Shown here: positions 45,501 through 56,414 of the stretch, piece by piece
Position numbering within the stretch: the stretch's first letter is position 1
Layout: the number at the start of each line of letters is the position of its first letter
From: Hydractinia symbiolongicarpus
Lineage: Eukaryota > Cnidaria > Hydrozoa > Anthoathecata > Hydractiniidae
Direction of reading: 5' to 3'
Length of the DNA stretch: 64,000 nucleotides
Assembly (NCBI RefSeq): GCF_029227915.1
Contig: NC_079885.1
Coordinates: forward strand, 6,200,001-6,264,000
The notes under the pieces: model-generated
Told to the model about the DNA's origin: nothing
The model's database searches: none
What the model saw: the letters and a program-made list of their open reading frames with translations, nothing else
Made by a program: the position numbers and the translations under genes

Positions 45501-46440
45501 TGTCCTGAATGTTACTGTGCAACATCACCTAACATTCTTCCATTTTTTTAAACCAATTTTATGATAAAGGCCTTGTTGCAGATAAAAAAAAGGTGAAGGG
45601 AAGACTGTTGGTTACTTCTTGCAGATAGTTAGATGTAACAAAACATTTGTTTCCAGTGAGAATAAGGTGTACGCAGCGTACATTTGTCAGTTAATTATGT
45701 AGTACGATATAAAAAGATTTTATTTGTTCATGGAGACCTCAATGAATTGTTTATAAAAAAAAACTCTTGTATAGAGTTTATATTATTTTTTTATATTTAA
45801 AATCTTATTTTCATTCAACTATTTAGGTTCAACCCGACCAATTCCTTAGTTATTTTTTTTGTAAATTGAATCTTCGCGTCAGCACTTTGCAATACAGTTG
45901 TTGCTTATAGGATTAAAATATGTGTACAAAAGTCAGGCATACGAAACTAAATAAAAAGGTGCTAAAGACATGGTTGTTGAGAAATTATTGCAATTAGCAA
46001 TTTGAATTAGCTCATTTGTTACTCATTTTTTAATAGGTTACAATTAACGAAAAAAATAAAATTAAGCACGGATTGTAAATAACTCATACAGCAAAAAACT
46101 AGTATTATTTTAGCTATCGTGGGGTGCTATTTACCACTGTTTTGTAAGTAAAACGTTCATTTGGATTGATGAACAAAAAGAAAACAAGTTAATACAACAA
46201 CTTCTATTATTGTTATTGCACTTTACAAATTAAGGTGTGCACAACTTCCCTGTTTATGCCAGTACAGCATAAAAAGAGGGAAAGAGGACTGGCAGTATAT
46301 ACATAACATAAACTTACTTAAATAGCTTATTGTGTTTCAATCTAAATCATAAAATAAAATGTATATTTAAAAAAAAAAATACTTTCTTTAGACGGCATAT
46401 AAGTATGTTGACTGACTAAAACTCTATTTAGATAACAAAC

Positions 46441-46523
46441 ATGCAATGGAAAAAAAACATAATAAAATTTCTCTGTTACATGCAATGGAAAAAAAACATA
46501 TTAAAATTTCTCTGTTGCATGCA
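46441..46523. repeat. Two-copy tandem repeat of about 42 bases
   Basis: catgcaatggaaaaaaaaca followed by a variable base and aaaatttctctgttacatgc occurs twice back to back. It lies just beyond the 3' end of the four-pass gene at 46582-47884, possibly within its 3' untranslated region. Confidence 0.8.
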
Positions 46524-46581
46524 AAGTGTTTTGACGACTTGAGTGCATTTTTAGGCACAAAAAAGTCAGAGAAGAATGTTA

Positions 46582-47884
46582 TTACTGTTCAGTATTTATA
46601 TCTGCGTAACAATGGGGTGAACTTCTCAACTTCATCTCAGAGATTGTGTGTTCATCTTCCATAGAGTATGGTATCAACTTATACTTTTTTCCATCATTCA
46701 TGGTTACAATCTGATTTCCATCTGCCAATTCGTAATGTAAGTCTGTCATTTCGTTATCTCCCACATTTATTTCTGACTCGCCTACGAGAAAAATCTGTTG
46801 CTATAGATAGGACTCAACCTCCTTATGTAGACTATACGTCTCCACAATTTAATTGGATAACTTAGAGGCTACATTTTCAACTCTTTAAGCAAACCAACTC
46901 ATCAAGTCATAGCTATGTCAAATTCTTAAGAGAATTAGAAACGTGTCACAATTAGCTGTCTTAGACCTTAGATAGATGAAGATTTTAAAGCGTCCGTAAA
47001 CATTTATAACATCACGATGGCTTAAAATAGAGAGTAATTGAGATGAAAAATAACACTTTGATTCCCCTCATTAATTTGCGACACACCAAAGCAATTAAAT
47101 TATTATCTATCTGTCCAGGTAATGACTATTAAGTCGATAAGCCTCAAATTTCAAAGTGAAAAGAAAAGACGGCATAAAAAATGATACACACCTTTTTTGT
47201 TCTTTCGGCTTTTTAACAGCTTCCAACACTTTACTAATCCGGTAGCAGTGACCGCACTACCAACTACAGCTAGGGAGAGGGTGATACTAAACATACCTCT
47301 GCCCACCACTGCGCGGTAACAAGGCGGATAGGTTGGTTCAGGATTGTATGGGGAATACATTTGGCGTTTCATTTCAGCCGGGCATGCTTCATAATAGCTA
47401 CAAATGTGAAACGTAACATAACAATTTTTTTTTACTTAGTGAGTATTATTTACAGTTAAGAACGACTTGATCAAAAGGCTAGCATGACTTACACAATGCC
47501 AGCCAATGAAGCACAGAATTCCAGTAGCATCAGGAGAACAGAAAAAACATTAGCTCCAATGTAGGACTTGATTAAGCACTTTTTGTCACTAAATGCAGCA
47601 GAACAAACTCCCAAAACACCAGTGCAAATCAAAATTACACCACACCAGATAGGAACAGCGTTGTTGTTAATGAAGTACTTTTGATTAAGAAGGGTTATAA
47701 TAACAACACCAAAAGAAATTGTCAAAAAACCGATGACCATCTGTGATATGCCTAGTCGTGAGAAGATAATTTTGTCAAAAACTTACAAATATTGCTGGAA
47801 AACACAAATAAAAACAAATATAAAACAAAAAAGAGTTAACTTACCAATTAACTTAACTGATTTTTCTAACTTGGTTGTTTTCAT
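46582..47884 (-). CDS. CD20/MS4A-like four-pass membrane protein, paralogue 1
   Basis: Four exons (47884-47845, 47751-47493, 47397-47192, 46781-46582) join in phase to about 234 residues. Exon 1 is a 13-codon start (MKTTKLEKSVKLI). Exon 2 holds three hydrophobic segments, the second reading AVPIWCGVILICTGVLGV and the third CLIKSYIGANVFSVLLMLLE, the layout of the MS4A/CD20-like family. Exon 3 has a loop with several cysteines and prolines and TM4 (FSITLSLAVVGSAVTATG). Exon 4 is a cytoplasmic tail containing QIVTMNDGKKYKLIPYSM. Its neighbour at 50447-51739 has the same four exons and phases, so the two arose by tandem duplication. MS4A proteins act in the plasma membrane in signalling or chemosensation in vertebrates; the role here is unknown. 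The family call rests on TM pattern. Confidence 0.78.
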
Positions 47885-50446
47885 TTTGTTCAACAGATTT
47901 TAACAGCAATGGTGTCACTCAGATATACGTGCTAAAGTATTCGCATGTCTGCTAAATAAAATTAGATGATATTATTTGAAGCAAAACAGAACAATATTGC
48001 TTTTGAACTGGGAAACGTTTTATTAAGACATTCAAAAATGTTCGTTATCAACATTTGTGTAATTTAAAATTAACATTATATCTTTGTCAAATTTCAACAT
48101 CAATGCAAACGAACTTACCTGAAAAAAATATCTGTGTGAAGTTTGCATGGCAGGCCCTTCTTAAACGCTTCTAACAACTACATCTTGTTCCCAATGCTAA
48201 TTTTTTTTTATTGTTCTGTGATACAAAAATGTTTGGAGACGAACTGGTTTGTGATAAAAAAGATTTGAATTTTTCTTTGTTTTTTTTAAAATCTATTTTT
48301 AGAAACATCACGTTACAAATATTTTTATCCATCTAGTAATGTCTTTTAAGCAAACAACTTTTATGCATTGTTTTATTTGTTTTAATTTTAAATGTTTAGA
48401 TAATGAAAATTTATGCAACCGCCTACGATTATTTATATTCTAACGTAGGTCAAACCACATGTCTGCTACCCGGCAGAGATATACAATTAATCTATATAAT
48501 AATACGCCAGTTCCGTGTGTCTGTCTGCCACTTTTGCAAAGTGGATCACATTCTTCAAAATTTTCTTTAACAAATTCTATAAAACATCGCCTATAAAATT
48601 GTTCTGTAATTTACCAAACTTTACCGATAAAATAGTATTGACGTCAAAGGAAAGTTAATTAAGATTAGTGAAGCCATTACAATGCACTTAAATCTTTTAT
48701 AATATGGCACGCTTTTCCACTAAACAGCAATCTTCTTAAATTTTAGAAGATAAGACGACACATATTTGAAATATTGAAAGGTTTTGCAAAAGTTCTGGGT
48801 TTTTGTAACTATAAATTATTCACGGTATATTTTTATTCTTTTTTCTTTTATCTGATTGAACGAAATTATATAATTTCATTCAGTATCATCTTTTTTAATT
48901 TTAAACTTTTCATTTCAACCTTTCCTAGCTGATTTTATAACACAAGTTTTTCAAACCATGGAAAGAAGAGGAACCAGTGTGACTTCCTTCTGTTGTACGG
49001 AGGGCTTCTAAAGAGCCGAGCATAAATAGAGCTGTACCTTTTGCAATAAGAAATTAGTGTTTTTGGCAGCCTGCGCACACACAAATTTAGAGATTTTGTC
49101 AAAGTGCACGTGCGCTGACAAAGAAGTCTGAGCTTTTTGCGCTGTAGTAGGATATGCAACGAAATGAAAACGAACCTTAGGTCTTAATGTCATCACAACA
49201 AGTTTTTATTAAGTGACTTCAAAATGGCTGCGTCCACTATAACGAAATTTATAACTAGAATTATGAAAGAATTATGCAAAAAAAAGACAAAGAAGTAATA
49301 GCTTTAAAATTTTTTATGTCGACTAAAATCCAAACCGCGCTTCTATAACCCAACTGCGTGGCGTCACATAATTACGATTTATAAAAGCACAGGGAAAGCG
49401 CGTTTTGGCTTTCAATAAAATACGCGAAATGACATTTTTTTGCTGTGTTTTAAAACTTTGTTGAAATTAATAAACCCAAACACCTAGAGTGCTAAGGTTG
49501 TAACGATGATGTTCTTATTTTTTACACAAGCTTTATGCACCGTAAGTCACTTGAGATGTAGTTGAGGCTTATTATATTATTGTCAAATGTTATTTCTTTA
49601 TTAAGTTAGAGAACACCATAATATCAACAAAGATTTGTGACAGTCACTTGATGAGTTTAAGCGAGTTCCAACCAAATATCTTTAAAACAATGGTACTGTT
49701 GTGATAAGTAGACATCTGGTTTGTTATGTTTTCGATATTGTTGATTCTTTTTTCAGTAGTGTATACATCAGTGATGTTTGCGGTAATGTTTTTTGCCAAC
49801 TAGCATAAGTTTCATTGCAACAACAGTTTTTAAAAGGAGTAAACAATCTATTTTTTTATTTTACATTTTTTTTATTTGACTAAGATCAGTCCACGAGACC
49901 AAAATAATACAAAGACGATTTGGTCAAAAATAGAATTGTTAACAATATTTTTTTTCGCGATCTTTTTATTTATTAACACCCCACATTTATTTTCGACAGC
50001 TTTCCTCCCTGGTCTTACCCTTTTGTAAATATACTAAATTCTGTACTCGTATAATTAAAAAAAATAGTTGTGAGGGACAAGCCCCGTTTGTGAAAGATCT
50101 GACAAAAATTCGACAATGAAGACGGTTGGGGATGCGATATATAATAATCTAGAGATTTTAAAATGGAGTATCTTCCTTGATGCCATCTAACGAAGATAAT
50201 AGTAATTAACTCACCCCAAACCCCTTTATAAACATGTCAGCTGGCCTTTAAAATCAAGCATTATACCTAAGAAAAATAATTCATAAAAACAGAATTTTTC
50301 TGTCATTTGCAAGTATATTTAAAATTTAATAACGGATATCAATTTATAAAAATGAAAATAATTTTTTTTAAGAATACCACATCATACAGGTTGCGGGATG
50401 CACATTATTTAGTGTATGAAAGCCATGTCAAAGTGTAGCTTCGTGT
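47885..50446. other. Spacer between the two four-pass genes
   Basis: No gene was recognised. Near 48490-48540 is a reversed end of the ACTAGTCG-type repeat (atatataataatacgccagt, tgtctgtctgcc). Short minus-strand frames at 48935-49196 have no family resemblance. Confidence 0.5.
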
Positions 50447-51739
50447 TTATTCATCTTTGTATTCATATTTAGGGGGATCTTTGTTCACTTGAGACGTCGT
50501 GATTACTTCTACAAAGGAGTATGGTATGAGAACGTATTTCTTTCCATTTAACAACGTCACAATCTGACTACCTTCTTCGAGATCGTGTTGAACATCTCCT
50601 ACTTCATCTTCTTTCACAAGTAAACTCAGTTTCGAATCTGAAAAAAAAAGTGTAGCGATCACTCTACATATATATTTCATAAAAAAACTCCTTTTCATCA
50701 ACAACAACAACGCATACCTTTTTTGTCTCCTTGACAACTTGATAATTTTTGACTTTTTAGGAATCCCACAACAGTTACAATACTTGCAATCACAGCTAGA
50801 GCAAAGGTGACACTAAACATACCCCTGCCAACCCCTGCGTGCAGGCAAGGCGGAAAAGATGGCTCAGGTTCGTAGTTATAGTGGTTTCTTCTTACCTGAG
50901 CTGGACATGCTTCGTAGTACCTTGAAAAAGAAGTCAAAATTTACTTTCGAGTAATATCCCATTCATAAAGGGTAGAAACTTTTGCGGAATAAATTTTCGC
51001 GTTTCGAGGTTTTTGAAACAAATTTCGCGAAAAAGCGTTCTAACCGAAAAAAAAGGTTATTTTCGCGTGAGAGAACTTTCGCGAAAGAGCAAAATAAAAT
51101 TTAATATCCAACCATGTGTCATTGATTTTTCTGATAACAACGAATTTTAGGAAGGGGTTACGATTTTGAATTTTCCAAAGACAAAAGTTTTGCGAAAAAG
51201 GGCCAAAAACGCCCTTAAGTTTCTGCCCTTAAATTATCGACGGACACTGTTAGTGCGAAGAAAGACTTATGAATGTCATAGTATACGGCAGAGTTCATAC
51301 ATTTTTTGTTACAAAAAAAAATTAAAGTTGGTAGAGTTAGCCTTCCACATGAAATAGAAAACGTACACTATGCCAGCTAGAGAAGTGCAAGCTTCAAGGA
51401 AGAGTAGAAAAATGGAAAGAGCGTTACATCCAACATAACACTTGATTAACCAGTTTTCATCAACATTTGTGATAGATAGCTCTGCGAAGATACCAGTACA
51501 AATCAATGCTACACCACTCCATATAGGAACAGCATTGTTATTGATGAAGTAATTTTGATTAAGAAGGGTTATAATAACAACACCAAAAGCGACTGTGAGT
51601 AAACCAAGGGTGATCTGAGCGATGCCTAATTATAAAGGAAATATTATTTATAAAGTATAATAAAGATAAAACGTAAATAGAAAAAACAACTTTTATTACC
51701 AATTGCTTTGATGGATTTTTCTAACTTGAATGTTTTCAT
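50447..51739 (-). CDS. CD20/MS4A-like four-pass membrane protein, paralogue 2
   Basis: Four exons (51739-51700, 51625-51367, 50920-50718, 50637-50447) join in phase to about 230 residues, with exon lengths and phases matching paralogue 1 (40 and 259 bases for exons 1 and 2 in both). It starts MKTFKLEKSIKAI. TM2 begins AVPIWSGVALICTGIF, the third segment reads CYVGCNALSIFLLFLEACTS, and the exon 3 loop has YYEACPAQ and EPEPSFPPC, as in the sister gene. The tail carries the shared motif QIVTLLNGKKYVLIPYSF. Divergence is greatest at the end of TM2 and at the C-terminus. The conserved tail motif in both copies suggests a functional cytoplasmic element. Confidence 0.78.
50980..51095. repeat. Second cluster of CGCGAAA-type motifs
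   Basis: ttttcgcgtttcgag, atttcgcgaaaaagcg, ttttcgcgtgagag and tttcgcgaaagagc occur within about 115 bases, inside intron 2 of the paralogue-2 gene. It resembles 45080-45300. Confidence 0.55.
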
Positions 51740-53430
51740 TTCGTTCGTGTGATAAACTTTCTACAATTAAATTCTATTTGATGGGTCATACGTAATATTA
51801 AACTGGAAAATAAAAAATAAATAAATACACTTAAAACTCTATAAAGGTTACATTTTTTAACGTAAACATTACCTCAAACAGTGTGTAGCATGAAACATTT
51901 AAATACCATTGTTTACTGTGTCTTATAAAACACAAAATTAAACATTTAGTATGTCTCTTTACGTGTTATCAAAGTCAGTAATTACTTTTACAGCGCAACT
52001 TCATCAAACTAAGACTTATTCTCAATAACGCGAAGAAGAAATGACGTTGAAAGACGAGAAAGCTCTGGGAACGACGTTGCAATATAATGGTAATAACCTA
52101 GGTTGCTGCTGACAGTATGTGTCAGCACCAATTAACAAGGTGATTAAAAAGATCAGTCAATTATAATGTTATTTCTTTTTTTTGGCATTTCATGTCTTAA
52201 AAAATGTTTAACTAACAAAAGGAATAAAAAACTTTTTAACAATGTAACGAAAAATCAAATTCCTTTTTGCAGGTATGTGTGGTTAAGGCGGTGCCCCTAG
52301 AAACAAACTATATCGCAGAGGATTGTCTTTTTTGAAGATACTTGATGAGGATATCATAGTATGTGACAGCGCGACAAAATTAAGTTAAAATTTAATTAAT
52401 TGGTTTGTTGCTATAGTTATTCGTTCCTAGGAAAAGTATAGGTAAAATATGACATTTTGTTGCTCGACGCCTAAATAAATAACTGAATAACATGTGTTAT
52501 TTCCACAACTTTTTGGCTGCTTTTGTTCCTCAAGGGTCACGTGTATGTATTAAGCGAATCGCATGTTCACAAGGCTGACTCGACCTCCAGAGAACTGATG
52601 CAGTATTTTTTGGACGACAGAAAAGCTAAAACAGGGCAAACAGGCAATATCTCGACAAAATAAGTAAAAGACAAAACTTCGATTTGAAAATCGGTTTTAT
52701 TTAAACACTAGGTGGTACTTATACCTGCATCAACAGAAGAAATTGTAAAGGGTGGGTGCTTCGATCTTAAGAATTCTTGTTTCGCGTGGATTACGAACTT
52801 AAACGGCAAAAAACTTGTTAAAATACTATTTTATGGACATTCTTTACTTGTGGATCGACAAAAGGTGGACGCCAGCACTATTTCTACCTGAAAAACACCA
52901 AATACCTAATGAGGAGTAAACTCTGACGAATTCACTTTGGAGGTTGCGTCGTTAAGACAGGTTTCTGAATGCTTGTGGAACACCACATTTAATATTCAGG
53001 AACTGTCATATATTGTCTTAGGAGGCCCTAAAGTATCGTCTAGCTATTGCAAGGAATTAAACATCGACGGAGGGGCAAGAAAGCTGTCTAAAAATGCGAA
53101 AATGGTTGCTATGGGCGTTGCTATGCACTTATATTTGCGGTTGGTTGAAAAAAGTGGCAGAATTCGCAATAAAAACCTAAATTTGTCATAAGCACTACTT
53201 GCTACGGTATTCTAGGATAAATTTGTTGTCAGAATACAGCTGAATGACAATTCTTAAAATTTAGAATTTTTTTCTAGGGGAACCTAGGGGAAGATAAAGA
53301 AATTTAGTTTAATAGTCGAATTGCAAATACACCAAACAAAGTAACAACAGCGATCTAATTTTATATTTTTTTATTTGTATTTTATTTTTTATTTTATATT
53401 TGCACATAAGTCAAGTGTAACAGAATACCA
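51740..53430. other. Gene-free stretch with weak coding traces
   Basis: Short open stretches occur at about 52532-52660 (VYVLSESHVHKADSTSRELM) and 52937-53191, interrupted by stops. I could not match them to a family; they may be the remnant of one decayed gene. Confidence 0.35.
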
Positions 53431-53432
53431 AG

Positions 53433-53780
53433 TTTTTACGTCATATTGATTTTTAGAAATACAATATTGCTTTTGATCGCTTGCTCGTAACAAATCCTTC
53501 TCGTTTCAATGACGTGCCATTATTTGTTGTGGAGGGAGGAAAAAGGAAATTTTGAGGCCACTACTCTTTGCTTTTGTATGTTCAAAAAATTATGGCTTTG
53601 AAAAGAAATTCTAAAAATTTTTAGTTTTTACGTCATATTGATTTCTTGAAATACAATATAGCTTTCGATCGCTTGCCATTGTTTGTTGTGGAGGGGGGAA
53701 TAAGGAAATTTTGAGGCCACAACTCTTGGCTTTTGTATGTTCAGAAAATTATGGCTTTCAAAGGAAATTCTAAAAATTGT
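53433..53780. repeat. Diverged tandem duplication, unit about 160-190 bases
   Basis: Two copies share tttttacgtcatattgattt, aggaaattttgaggccac and aaaattatggctttgaaaag in the same order. The right copy lacks about 30 bases present in the left (around ctcgtaacaaatccttctcg). Confidence 0.85.
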
Positions 53781-54327
53781 GTTTTTTTTACTACAAATTT
53801 AAATCGCGGTGAAATACATGGTTCGCTATAACTCAACTGCTGAATGTCCAAGTAGAAGATTCGGTGGACAGAACAGTGACGTTGGGAAGCATACGCAAAG
53901 TACAAAGTACAAACAGAACGCAATCGCAGGTTAATTACCTTTTAGACGACGGGGCACGACTGTAATGGGACCGTGTACTTAGAGGGAACTTTTAAAATTG
54001 CAATTCCGAGTTGACCCTTAAATACAAGATTTGGGGATAAAGATAAATTGTAAGCATTAGCATCTGACTTCTCCCATATCAATCCACTGTTATAATGCAT
54101 ATGGCTGCGATGGAGGAAGAAAGAAATATTTCCTTCAGATAACTAAGTCAATAACGTTTTGCGGAAATGTAAATCCTGACATATTGTTGATAATAAATAG
54201 AATGCTGTGTAGTAAGTTTTTTGCTATAAATATTACAAATCCGCTATTTCTCTTGGTCCCTGTAAATGTATTGGTCCCTGAGCGGATGCTATTATTTTCC
54301 ATGTTTAAGCTTACACAAGACTACCCA

Positions 54328-54684
54328 AAGCTTAGGACTTCTAAGCTTAGGACTTCCAGGCTTAGGACTTCTAGGCTTAGGACTTCTAAGCTTAGGACTT
54401 CTAGGCTTAGGACTTCTAGGCTTAGGACTTCTAGGCTTAGGACTTCTAAGCTTAGGACTTCTAGGCTTAGGACTTCTAGGCTTAGGACTTCTAGGCTTAG
54501 GACTTCTAAGCTTAGGACTTCTAGGCTTAGGACTTCTAGGCTTAGGACTTCTAGGCTTAGGACTTCTAAGCTTAGGACTTCCAGGCTTAGGACTTCTAGG
54601 CTTAGGACTTCTAAGCTTAGGACTTCTAGGCTTAGGACTTCTAGGCTTAGGACTTCTAGGCTTAGGACTTCCAGGCTTAGGACT
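54328..54684. repeat. 15-bp minisatellite with 60-bp higher-order pattern
   Basis: About 24 units of the type aggcttaggacttct lie back to back. Units alternate between aag and agg starts in the order A G G G repeated, giving a 60-base higher-order repeat in the centre. Because 15 is a multiple of 3, two plus-strand frames stay open: one encodes RLRTS/KLRTS pentapeptides (54184-54723), the other GLLGL/SLGL-type repeats. Neither has supporting context, so a non-coding minisatellite is the simplest reading. Confidence 0.92.
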
Positions 54685-54918
54685 ACAAAATCAAGTTTTA
54701 TGTCTGAAGAAATGATTTATTAAACAAACCTCTTTTATATTCAAAATCTAATAATGGTAGCCGGATTCTTGATGAAAAAATAAATTTTAACATAAGGAAA
54801 CACAAAAATCTTAATTCATAAAAATTAAAATAAATCCATTTTTATATAAACCCTATTGGCCACCCTTCTAAACTTTCAAATAAGTGCAATGCAATCACAT
54901 TCTTAACGTCTGCTGCCT

Positions 54919-54962
54919 CTTTTCTATTCCGGGGTGGTGTGTTGTCCCGGTATAGAAAAGGA
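54919..54962. repeat. Imperfect hairpin
   Basis: cttttctattccggg and cccggtatagaaaag are inverted repeats with one mismatch and a 12-base loop. It is isolated in a gene-free stretch, and no run of T suggests a terminator. Confidence 0.6.
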
Positions 54963-55783
54963 GAAAGTTAGAGCCAGAAACTGGTTTAGTGCCGATCAAT
55001 TTATATGATATTTTGAAAAGTATTCCGTGAAAGAGAAGAAATTCAATGCTTTATGGAATGCATATGCCTGTTGGAGTATAAGCGCTATTTCAACTTCGAG
55101 ATATTTATATGGGCACTTACTAAAGAGGGGCACTTTCAAGATGTAGGGCGCCAATTTGAATTAATAAGGTAGCCCTATAGATTGGTTTTGACGAAAAAGT
55201 CATGAAAAAATTTATTATCTGGGCGTAGCCCAATTTTCATTGAAGCGTCCATTACTACGACTCCCGAGTTTTGAAGTCTGCCTTAATATCTGATTCAGTA
55301 AATATGGTAGCGTTTTAAATTATTTTTTGGTTCTTGAAAATTATGTCAATCAGGAAAAGCTTTACAGCTGATTTGTCTCAACTTCTGCTGCTGCCAAATT
55401 AAAGTAGCAGCATTCTAATCTGCGTATCCAGTTCTAAACGTTAGAAATTTTGTCCAAGAGCAAAAAAGCACTCACAAATTTTGCGTGTAATAAATAATTA
55501 ATTTTTATACTATTCTTTCCAAGAACACAAGGAAACACCTCTACAATTAATTCACTTTTTTAGTACAGTAACAAGTGTTTTCAACAATACAATAACATAT
55601 GAGATATAGCTAAAATTTATTGAATGAGAATAATACTGTATTCCATTCTCTGACTCAATCATATAATTAGTGACAAAAAATTAATACAAGGTCGAGTAAT
55701 TTATAAGCCTAGCTTTTTTACACTTAATAAAATTTGCAACCTGCGGACATGGTGATGTCCAGCCAGACCTTTCTTCACTTGAT

Positions 55784-55930
55784 ACACCATGATTATTTCT
55801 ACAAAGGAGTATGGTATGAGAACGTATTTCTTTCCATTCAACAACGTCACAATCTGACTGCCTTCTTCAAGATCGTGTCGAACACCTGCTACTTCATCTT
55901 CTTACATAACCAAACTCAGTTCTAAATATG
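55784..55930 (-). pseudogene. Orphan copy of the last exon of the four-pass gene family
   Basis: On the minus strand this matches exon 4 of paralogue 2 (50447-50637) closely, including the full QIVTLLNGKKYVLIPYSF segment. A TAA replaces the AAA lysine codon of VKEDE in the paralogue, and the end of the exon diverges. No transmembrane exons were found nearby, so it is a fragment left by duplication or deletion. Confidence 0.82.
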
Positions 55931-56414
55931 CAGAAAAGCATAGCGGTTAGTCTACAGTTAAACAAATATCTTCAGAAAAGAACGAGTAGCTTATAAACTG
56001 AAGAGGTCGTTGCAAACTGATGACAAGGAAAGTTCTTGATTAATACTTTTCTGTTCATGCTTTTTTTACTCTTTTTGTTATATTGACGTTATACATTTAT
56101 ATATGCAGTGTTTTCATAACTAATCGTAGTTTTCTCAAGACGTACTTCTTTGCTATTTAAAGTGACTGGTGTGACTAGAGTCCTTAGGTTAATGTTCAGA
56201 TCAAGAAAAATAGGAACCAAGATTTTGTAGGAAAATGAAAACATGCAGTTTTATCGAAATAGTTGACACTTTAGCGAAAAACAATGATCCAAAGGACATA
56301 TCTTTGACTCTTTAAAAAAACAGAAGCATATATATAACAAAAGCATATATTTTTTCTTAAGAAACATACAACATTGTTATTTTACATTCAGCCTTTTTTT
56401 TTCTTTTTATTATT

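Noticed and set aside
54266-54715. 149-codon glycine/leucine repeat frame
   Set aside because: It is the alternative reading of the 15-bp minisatellite; repeats with a unit divisible by three stay open by construction.
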